A stretch of DNA of 64,000 bases from Bacteroidales bacterium OttesenSCG-928-B11 (GTDB lineage: Bacteria; Bacteroidota; Bacteroidia; Bacteroidales; WCHB1-69). The notes under the pieces were generated by a model, which was given only the letters and a program-made list of their open reading frames with translations, searched no databases and was not told where the DNA came from. Shown here in pieces: positions 39,192 to 46,408 of the stretch; position 1 is the stretch's first letter, and each line of letters opens with the position of its first letter. The translations under genes and the position numbers were made by a program. The stretch spans positions 1-64,000 of the forward strand of contig JAJDJJ010000003.1 in assembly GCA_030267125.1 (NCBI GenBank), written 5' to 3'.

Positions 39192-39515
39192 TTATCTACC
39201 GGGGCGTGGAGCTTTCACAACCAATATCCGGGCTTGTTGTTCCGAATTATTCGCCAGACAATGCATTGTGCCTTTAGGGCTTTCAACGATCGTGTCTTTA
39301 CCAACCGTTATTGTTTTTTCTCCGATGCTGACATCTGGCGTGCCTTCTAATATGTAGAAAAACACATCCACCGGAGTTGTGTGAGGTTTTAGAGATTGCC
39401 CTGCTTGAAGCGTCATGTGTACGGCTTGTGCAGAATCCGTATCATAAATTCTGCGAGCATCCACATTGTGCATGTTTTCTAAAGGCTCGACTTGTTTTAC
39501 TTCTCTTATTTTCAT
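39192..39515 (-). CDS. Cupin-domain protein (start corrected to MKIREVK)
   Basis: VHMTLQAGQSLKPHTTPVDVFFYILEGTPDVSIGEKTITVGKDTIVESPKGTMHCLAN. Confidence 0.85.
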   Translation of the reverse strand: MKIREVKQVEPLENMHNVDARRIYDTDSAQAVHMTLQAGQSLKPHTTPVDVFFYILEGTPDVSIGEKTITVGKDTIVESPKGTMHCLANNSEQQARILVVKAPRPGR

Positions 39516-39650
39516 ACGTTTATATTTTTTTATTTTAAGGTCGTATGTCGCTCGCATGAGGAAAAACAATCATCAACTTGGGTGATTTTTGCATCATGCT
39601 CGGTTCACACGTTTATGTTGTTATTAATCCTAACTAACTTTTACTTAATT

Positions 39651-39688
39651 TCGTAATTCGTAATTGATAATTCGTAATTGATAATTGC
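39651..39688. repeat. Short AT-rich tandem repeat (CGTAATTGATAATT units)
   Basis: tcgtaattcgtaattgataattcgtaattgataattg. Confidence 0.75.
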
Positions 39689-40537
39689 TTATATCCACTT
39701 CTCTTCTATAACATTTCCTTCTATCCCGATGATCACTTTTTTAATCGGTATTTTGCGTGAAGCTTGTTCGGCAGCCATTTTCACCAATTGTAGCAATCCT
39801 CCGCAACAGGGCACTTCCATCATAACGACAGTCAACGTGTTAATGTTCGCCTCATCTATCATGGCGGTGATTTTCTCCACGTAACTCTCTTTGCCACTGT
39901 CTAATTTAGGACAAGCGATAGCCAATGTGTGATTCTTGATAAATCGATCGTGGAAATTCCCGTACGAAAAAGCGGTGCAATCAGCGGCGATGACCACGTC
40001 GGCACGATCAAAATAACCGGACTGCGGATTCAGCAAATGCAGTTGCACCGGCCAGTGTCTCAGCTGTGAAGGCACATCGTTTGTTATACTTGTTGAATTT
40101 TTAGGGGCAAAGGCTCTCGCTCCGCTTCCCGGGCAGGCGTGTGGCTGTTGAAACCCACCGCAGCCCTCTTCTCTCTTTTCCATATTCATATCTATCTCTA
40201 TATTATGTTCTTTTAAATATTGCAAACCTTGTTTTAGAAGTTCCGTTTCGCCATGATCTTTCAAATGATTCAGGTGAGCCAGTATAGTTTTTTCACCTTT
40301 GGGCGCCATTCTTTCCATCACGGCAATCTCGTCATAAGGCTCAGCCTCACGCTCTTCAAGTTCTATCGCGCCTACGGGGCAATCGCCGATACAAGCACCC
40401 AACCCATCGCAATAGAGTTCGCTAATCATTCTGGCTTTCCCGTCAATGAGCTGCAATGCACCTTCGTGGCAACCGCTGACACACAGCCCGCAGCCATTAC
40501 ATTTTTCCTCGTCTATTTTTATGATTGTCCTTTTCAT
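39689..40537 (-). CDS. 4Fe-4S ferredoxin-type iron-sulfur protein associated with hcp
   Basis: CNGCGLCVSGCHEGAL; CDGLGACIGDCPVGAIELEEREAEPYDE. Confidence 0.9.
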   Translation of the reverse strand: MKRTIIKIDEEKCNGCGLCVSGCHEGALQLIDGKARMISELYCDGLGACIGDCPVGAIELEEREAEPYDEIAVMERMAPKGEKTILAHLNHLKDHGETELLKQGLQYLKEHNIEIDMNMEKREEGCGGFQQPHACPGSGARAFAPKNSTSITNDVPSQLRHWPVQLHLLNPQSGYFDRADVVIAADCTAFSYGNFHDRFIKNHTLAIACPKLDSGKESYVEKITAMIDEANINTLTVVMMEVPCCGGLLQLVKMAAEQASRKIPIKKVIIGIEGNVIEEKWI

Positions 40538-40572
40538 TACTCTTTTATTTTTCTGTTTCGATTAATTTTCGG

Positions 40573-40634
40573 CAAAAATATAGCGATAAAAAGAGACAAA
40601 GCGTAACATTTGTTACAGACAGCGTTTATCTTTG
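40573..40634. promoter_or_regulatory. Divergent promoter region with GTAACA-TT-TGTTAC palindrome
   Basis: Palindrome 40603-40616 between minus-strand TATTTTTG (40573-40580) and plus-strand TATCTTTG (40627-40634). Confidence 0.65.
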
Positions 40635-40663
40635 CATTTTTTACAGATAATGACTTTATTCGT

Positions 40664-40924
40664 ATGCAACAATCACATATAGAGAGAGAAAAAAAGACTA
40701 TAGCCTTGATGATTCGCCTCTATTGTCGAAAAAAAGAGAAGAACAGCGAGTTGTGTTCGTTGTGCAGGGAGTTGATTGAATACGCTCATCAGCGACTTGA
40801 TCATTGTCCATTCGGCGAGGCAAAAACGAGCTGTAAAAATTGTGCCATACACTGTTATGTTCCAATAGAACAAAAGAGAATTCGCCAAGTTATGCGCTAT
40901 GGACAAGCGGGGGACAGAGCGTGA
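40664..40924 (+). CDS. YgbA-like nitrous-oxide-stimulated-promoter family protein (start corrected)
   Basis: IEREKKTIALMIRLYCRKKEKNSELCSLCRELIEYAHQRLDHCPFGEAKTSCKNCAIHCYVPIEQKRIRQVMRYGQAGDR. Confidence 0.85.
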   Translation: MQQSHIEREKKTIALMIRLYCRKKEKNSELCSLCRELIEYAHQRLDHCPFGEAKTSCKNCAIHCYVPIEQKRIRQVMRYGQAGDRA

Positions 40925-40986
40925 GTAATTGGTAGCGGACTAAAATTTTAAAAAAACGCTATCTTTGCATATTATAAAAACCTAAT

Positions 40987-42462
40987 ATGATGTTCGAACA
41001 AACTTTTAAAAATATTGACGATATACTTCACAAAGATGCGGGTTGCGGTAGTGAATTGGATTATGTGGAGCAAACCTCTTGGATTTTGTTTCTCAAATAC
41101 TTAGACGATTTGGAGAAAGACCGAGCCACAGCCGCCGAACTCACGGGAAAGACCTATACGCCTATTATCGACAAGGATTATCAATGGACTGTTTGGGCAA
41201 TGCCAAAAGGCAAGGATGGAAAACTCGACCACCACAAAGCGCTCACGGGAGATGATCTTACCGATTTTGTGAACAACAAACTCTTTCCGTATCTCAAAAA
41301 GTTTAAACAGAACGCCGAAAGCGCCGACACTATTGAATACAAAATCGGAGAGATTTTCAGCGAACTAAAAAATCGCATACAAAGTGGCTACAATTTGCGT
41401 GAAGTGATTAACCGCATTGACGAGTTGCGTTTCCGTACCCATGCTGAAAAGCACGAAATGAGTCATTTGTACGAGGACAAAATCAAAAACATGGGAAACG
41501 CGGGACGAAACGGCGGCGAATATTACACACCTCGTCCACTTATCACTACGATTGTAAAAGTGGTCGCCCCTGAAATCGGCGATAAAATTTATGATGGAGC
41601 AGTTGGTAGCGCGGGATTCCTTTGCGAAGCGTTTTCTTATCTAAAAAACCGCCCTTCGGCAGGCTCAAGTAGCGGTTTATCTACAAAAGAAACCGAGATA
41701 TTGCAAAAACGCTCTTTTTATGGCAAAGAGAAAAAATCCTTGGCATACATCATCGGCATTATGAATATGATTTTTCATGGCGTGGAAGCTCCAAACATTA
41801 TTCATACCAACACGCTAGCCGAAAACCTTGCTGATATACAAGAAAAAGACCGCTACGATGTGGTACTTGCCAATCCGCCTTTTGGTGGAAAGGAACGTGC
41901 CGAAGTGCAACAAAACTTCCCGATAAAAACAGGCGAAACCGCTTCGCTCTTTTTGCAACACTTCATGAAAATTCTGAAAGCAGGCGGAAAAGCAGGTGTA
42001 GTAATTAAAAACACCTTTTTGAGTAATACAGACAATGCCACCGTTGCCATACGCAAAACCTTGTTGGAAAGCTGTAATCTGCACACCGTATTGGATTTAC
42101 CCGGCGGAACGTTTACAGGCGCCGGAGTGAAAACGGTCGTTTTGTTTTTTGAAAAAGGAAAACCCACCCAAAATGTTTGGTTTTATCAATTAAACCTCGA
42201 CCGAAATTTGGGCAAAACAAATCCGCTGAACGAAAACGACCTTGCGGAATTTATTGAACTTCAAAAGACTTTTGCAGAAACTGAAAACTCTTGGACGGTT
42301 AATGTCAAAGATATTGACCAAAGCACGTTTGATTTGAGCGTAAAAAACCCCAATAAGAAAGAAGTTGTTCAACTTCGCTCACCACTCGAGATATTGGAAG
42401 AAATAAAAGCATTGGACGAAGAAAGTACGGAAATTCTATTGTCAATAAAAGAGTTGCTATGA
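40987..42462 (+). CDS. hsdM: Type I restriction-modification system DNA methyltransferase HsdM
   Basis: NAGRNGGEYYTPRPLI; motif IV NPPFGGKER. Confidence 0.95.
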   Translation: MMFEQTFKNIDDILHKDAGCGSELDYVEQTSWILFLKYLDDLEKDRATAAELTGKTYTPIIDKDYQWTVWAMPKGKDGKLDHHKALTGDDLTDFVNNKLFPYLKKFKQNAESADTIEYKIGEIFSELKNRIQSGYNLREVINRIDELRFRTHAEKHEMSHLYEDKIKNMGNAGRNGGEYYTPRPLITTIVKVVAPEIGDKIYDGAVGSAGFLCEAFSYLKNRPSAGSSSGLSTKETEILQKRSFYGKEKKSLAYIIGIMNMIFHGVEAPNIIHTNTLAENLADIQEKDRYDVVLANPPFGGKERAEVQQNFPIKTGETASLFLQHFMKILKAGGKAGVVIKNTFLSNTDNATVAIRKTLLESCNLHTVLDLPGGTFTGAGVKTVVLFFEKGKPTQNVWFYQLNLDRNLGKTNPLNENDLAEFIELQKTFAETENSWTVNVKDIDQSTFDLSVKNPNKKEVVQLRSPLEILEEIKALDEESTEILLSIKELL

Positions 42463-43334
42463 AAAACGAAATAATACTATACAGCCCTAATGAGCTTAGC
42501 AAACATATTGAAGTACGACTTGATGAAGATAAAGAAACGCTTTGGCTAACTCAAGAACAAATCGCCCAACTTTTCGAAAGAGATAGAAGCGTAATAACCA
42601 AACATTTGAAAAATATTTTCAAAGAAGAGGAGTTGGACGAAAAAGTGGTTAGTGCATTTTTTGCACTAACCACTCAACACGGAGCCATTAAAGGAAAAAC
42701 ACAGACAATGAAAGTGAAATTTTATAATCTTGACGCTATTTTGTCAGTCGGCTACCGTGTTAATTCCAAACAAGGCACACAGTTTAGAATATGGGCAAAC
42801 AAAATCCTGAAAGACTATTTATTAAAAGGTTATGCCATAAATAACCGAATGAACCGCATTGAGGACAATGTGTCGGCTCTTTCGGAAAAAGTAAACGAGA
42901 TTGACCTGCAAATAAACACACATCTAATTCCCACACAAGGCGTATTTTTCGATGGGCAAGTGTTTGACGCTTACGAATTGGCTTCTAAAATCATTCGCTC
43001 AGCCAAGCAAAGCATAATTTTGATAGATAATTACATAGACGAAACCACATTGATGCATTTATCAAAGAAGAAAAAAGGCGTAAGCGTGTTGTTGCTTACA
43101 AAAAACATAAGCAAACAACTGACCTTGGATATTGAAAAAGCCAGCGAACAATACGGTAATTTCACAGCAAAACCGTTTACCCACAGCCACGACCGTTTTC
43201 TAATTCTCGACCAAAAAGAAATCTATCATCTTGGAGCTTCGCTCAAAGATTTAGGCAGAAAATGGTTTGCTTTCTCTAAAATGGATAAACATTCGGTAAG
43301 CGGTATTATTAACTCAATTTCTGAAATGCTATGA
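42459..43334 (+). CDS. RhuM-family protein with C-terminal PLD-like region
   Basis: EVRLDEDKETLWLTQEQIAQLFERDRSVITKHLKNIF...VGYRVNSKQGTQFRIWANKILKDYLLKGY; C-terminal HDRFLILDQKEIYHLGASLKDLGRKWFAFSKM. Confidence 0.9.
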   Translation: MKNEIILYSPNELSKHIEVRLDEDKETLWLTQEQIAQLFERDRSVITKHLKNIFKEEELDEKVVSAFFALTTQHGAIKGKTQTMKVKFYNLDAILSVGYRVNSKQGTQFRIWANKILKDYLLKGYAINNRMNRIEDNVSALSEKVNEIDLQINTHLIPTQGVFFDGQVFDAYELASKIIRSAKQSIILIDNYIDETTLMHLSKKKKGVSVLLLTKNISKQLTLDIEKASEQYGNFTAKPFTHSHDRFLILDQKEIYHLGASLKDLGRKWFAFSKMDKHSVSGIINSISEML

Positions 43335-44566
43335 TGAAGTGGAAGAGAAAGAAATTAAATGAGTTTTGCGAGTTCAGTAATGGACTTTGGACAGGGAAGA
43401 AACCTCCTTTTCAAACTGTTGGAGTAATAAGAAATACAAATTTCACAAAAGATTGTCTTCTTGATGATAGTGATATCGTTTATTTAGAAGTTGAACAATC
43501 TCAATTTCAAAAAAGGAAATTGCAATACGGTGATATAATTCTTGAAAAGTCAGGTGGTGGACCAAAACAACCTGTTGGAAGAGTTGTGATTTTTGATAAG
43601 ACTGATGGTGATTTTTCATTTAGCAACTTTACTTCTGTAATTAGGATTAAGAATAAAGATGAAGTTGATTTCAACTTTCTACACAGATGTCTATTCTTGG
43701 AATACATTTCAGGTGCTACTGAAAAAATGCAAAGTCATTCGACAGGCATCCGAAATTTGAAATTTGATGAGTATAAAGAAATAGAAATCCCACTTCCCCC
43801 TCTCCCCGAACAACAACGCATTGTTTCCATATTAGATAAAGCCTTTTCGGCTATTGAGCGAAGTCGAAATAATGCCGAACAAAACCTTAAAAATGCAAAA
43901 GAATTGTTTGAGAGTTATTTGCAGGGGATATTTGAGAATGGGAATTGGGAAACGAAAAAGCTAAATGAAATAACTGAAGTAAAAGATGGCACACACGATA
44001 GTCCAAAATATATTAAAGAAGGAATTCCTTTTGTCACTCAAAAGAATATCAAACCTGATGGATTTTCATTTGGTGATACAAAATTCATCACAGAAACAGA
44101 CCACGAAAAGTTTTACAAGCGTTCAAATGTGACTTATGGTGATATTCTAATTTCAATGATTGGAGCAAATAGGGGAATGGCTGCAATAGTAGATGATAAA
44201 AGAGTTTTCAGTATCAAGAATGTTGGCTTGATCAAGTCAAGTGATAACATTAATATGAATTACCTACTTTATTATTTGAAATCTTCAGTAGCAATGAAAT
44301 ATGTTTTGTATATGTCAAATGGTGGAGCACAAGAATTTGTTGGATTGACAGCGTTGAGAAGTTTTCCAATTCCCCTTCCTCCACTTAAAGAACAACAAAC
44401 CATCGTCCACCAATTAGATGCCTTGCGAGCTGAAACACAAAAACTGGAAACGGTGTATCAAAAGAAAATAGCAGATTTGGAGGAACTGAAAAAAAGTATC
44501 TTGCAGAAGGCGTTCAATGGGGAGCTTGTCGAACCTACAGGGGAGTTAAAAATAGAAAAAAAATAA
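43331..44566 (+). CDS. hsdS: Type I restriction specificity subunit HsdS (two TRD halves)
   Basis: IPLPPLPEQQRIVSILDKAF and IPLPPLKEQQTIVHQLDAL; LKKSILQKAFNGEL. Confidence 0.95.
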   Translation: MMKWKRKKLNEFCEFSNGLWTGKKPPFQTVGVIRNTNFTKDCLLDDSDIVYLEVEQSQFQKRKLQYGDIILEKSGGGPKQPVGRVVIFDKTDGDFSFSNFTSVIRIKNKDEVDFNFLHRCLFLEYISGATEKMQSHSTGIRNLKFDEYKEIEIPLPPLPEQQRIVSILDKAFSAIERSRNNAEQNLKNAKELFESYLQGIFENGNWETKKLNEITEVKDGTHDSPKYIKEGIPFVTQKNIKPDGFSFGDTKFITETDHEKFYKRSNVTYGDILISMIGANRGMAAIVDDKRVFSIKNVGLIKSSDNINMNYLLYYLKSSVAMKYVLYMSNGGAQEFVGLTALRSFPIPLPPLKEQQTIVHQLDALRAETQKLETVYQKKIADLEELKKSILQKAFNGELVEPTGELKIEKK

Positions 44567-44570
44567 TTGT

Positions 44571-46406
44571 ATGAAAGTAAAATTAAGTCAAGCCGTTAAA
44601 ATGTTTTTTAGCAGCTCATCACTTGAGATGGTTTACTTAGAAGCTATTGCAAACGCATTAGATGCAAATGCAACGGAGATTGAAATCAAAATATCAATGA
44701 AGGCATTTAATCAATCTGAAACTCTTCAAATCGAAATTTCTGATAATGGCGAAGGTTTAACAGATGAGCGTTACAAGAAATTTTCAAAATTATTCGATGT
44801 TGAAGAAAGCACACACAAAGGCTTAGGGCGATTAGTTTATTTATGCTATTTCGAAGATGTAAAGGTTGTTAGCTATTTTGAAAAAACAAAAAAAAGAACT
44901 TTTAACTTCTCTGATGATTTTGAAGAAGAAAAATTCAAAATAGACAAGGTTGAAGAAAAGGAGTCCGGAACATGTTTTAAAATGACAAACTATACTCTTC
45001 AAAAAATTGCTAAGAATGATTACATCCATCCGAGAAAAATTAAGCAACGGATTTTGGAAGAATTTTATTCAAGACTTTTCCATCTAAAAAAACAAGGATG
45101 TTCGCTTAATATTAAAATAGAATCAATTATTGATGGTAAAAAAATGGTGTCAACGATTGATAGTACAGATATTCCTGAATTTACCGATGTGGAATTAAGC
45201 AGCTCTATTAACCTCATTGATAAATTTATTTTGTATTATTCAATAAAAGAAGTTGACCCACAAGATTCATCTTTGATTGCTGCAATTTCTGTTGATAATA
45301 GGACTGTTAAGGTGGATTTAATTTCAAATGAAAATATGTTGCCTGGCTATGAAATGGTATTTCTGCTCTATTCAGATTTTTTCGTTGGTAAAATTGATGC
45401 AGCAAGGCAAAATTTGACTATTTCTCCACAGGAGTTGAAAGATGTTCAAACCATATTTAGGAAAGAAGTCATTTCTATAATTGAAGCTAAAATACCAAGA
45501 ATTAAAAAGAGGAACAGTGATGTTAAGGCAGGGCTTATTTCAAAATTCCCTCATTTAAGCAGTTATTTTGACACGAATAATATTGGATATATTCCACGAA
45601 ACGAGATTTTGAAAAAAGCACAAAATGAATTTTTCCAAGAGCAAAAAGAAATTTTAGATGCAACATCCTTAAATGATGAGCAATTTGAAAAATCAGTAGA
45701 ATTATCATCAAGAGCATTGACGGAATATATTTTGTTCCGACAATTAACTGTTGAAAAATTAAAAAAATCAACAGACTCTGAGAGTGAAGCTGAGATACAT
45801 AAATTATTTGCTTTAATGCGTAAAGATGGTAGATTTGAAAAGAAAAATTGCATTGATGACATTTATAAAAATAGCGCTTGGCTACTTGATGACAAATACA
45901 TGACTTATGAAACCATACTCAGTGACAGAGAAATGGGTGAACTAATAAAAGAAATAACGGATGATGAAGGTGTTGAAGATGATAATAGACCAGATATGGC
46001 TTTGATATTTTCTAATAATCCTGAAAACAAAAAACCTTTCGATGTTGTAATTGTAGAGTTTAAAAAAAGAGGGATTTCATTAGAAGAAAACATGAAAGTT
46101 GTAACTCAACTTGAAAAACGTGCGCGAAAATTAATGAAACATTACAATAATCAAATTCAAAGAATTTGGTTTTATGGAATTATAGAGTTTAATGAAGAAG
46201 TAGAGATGCAATTAGCAGGAGAATACACTGAATTATATTCTTCTGGGAAAATGTATTATAGAGAAACGAATATAGCGATATCACTTAATCCGAAAATAAC
46301 ATTGCCGATCGGAGTTTTTATATGGGATTTAGATGCTGTAATAAGTGATGCTGATGCTCGCAATTCGACATTCTTGAATTTAGTGAAAAGTAAGTTTATT
46401 CAGTAA
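44571..46406 (+). CDS. GHKL ATPase with C-terminal PD-(D/E)XK-like nuclease domain, in the hsd operon
   Basis: N box EAIANALDANA, G1 DNGEGL, G2 HKGLGR; C-terminal RPDMALIFSNN...FDVVIVEFKKRG. Confidence 0.82.
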   Translation: MKVKLSQAVKMFFSSSSLEMVYLEAIANALDANATEIEIKISMKAFNQSETLQIEISDNGEGLTDERYKKFSKLFDVEESTHKGLGRLVYLCYFEDVKVVSYFEKTKKRTFNFSDDFEEEKFKIDKVEEKESGTCFKMTNYTLQKIAKNDYIHPRKIKQRILEEFYSRLFHLKKQGCSLNIKIESIIDGKKMVSTIDSTDIPEFTDVELSSSINLIDKFILYYSIKEVDPQDSSLIAAISVDNRTVKVDLISNENMLPGYEMVFLLYSDFFVGKIDAARQNLTISPQELKDVQTIFRKEVISIIEAKIPRIKKRNSDVKAGLISKFPHLSSYFDTNNIGYIPRNEILKKAQNEFFQEQKEILDATSLNDEQFEKSVELSSRALTEYILFRQLTVEKLKKSTDSESEAEIHKLFALMRKDGRFEKKNCIDDIYKNSAWLLDDKYMTYETILSDREMGELIKEITDDEGVEDDNRPDMALIFSNNPENKKPFDVVIVEFKKRGISLEENMKVVTQLEKRARKLMKHYNNQIQRIWFYGIIEFNEEVEMQLAGEYTELYSSGKMYYRETNIAISLNPKITLPIGVFIWDLDAVISDADARNSTFLNLVKSKFIQ

Positions 46407-46408
46407 AT

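Noticed and set aside
39651-39688. AT-rich CGTAATTGATAATT tandem repeat as a regulatory site
   Set aside because: Looks like a common short intergenic repeat; no relation to a promoter element could be shown.
43331-44566. Phase-variable or shuffling hsdS locus
   Set aside because: Only one hsdS, no silent TRD copies, no inverted TRD repeats and no recombinase in the window.
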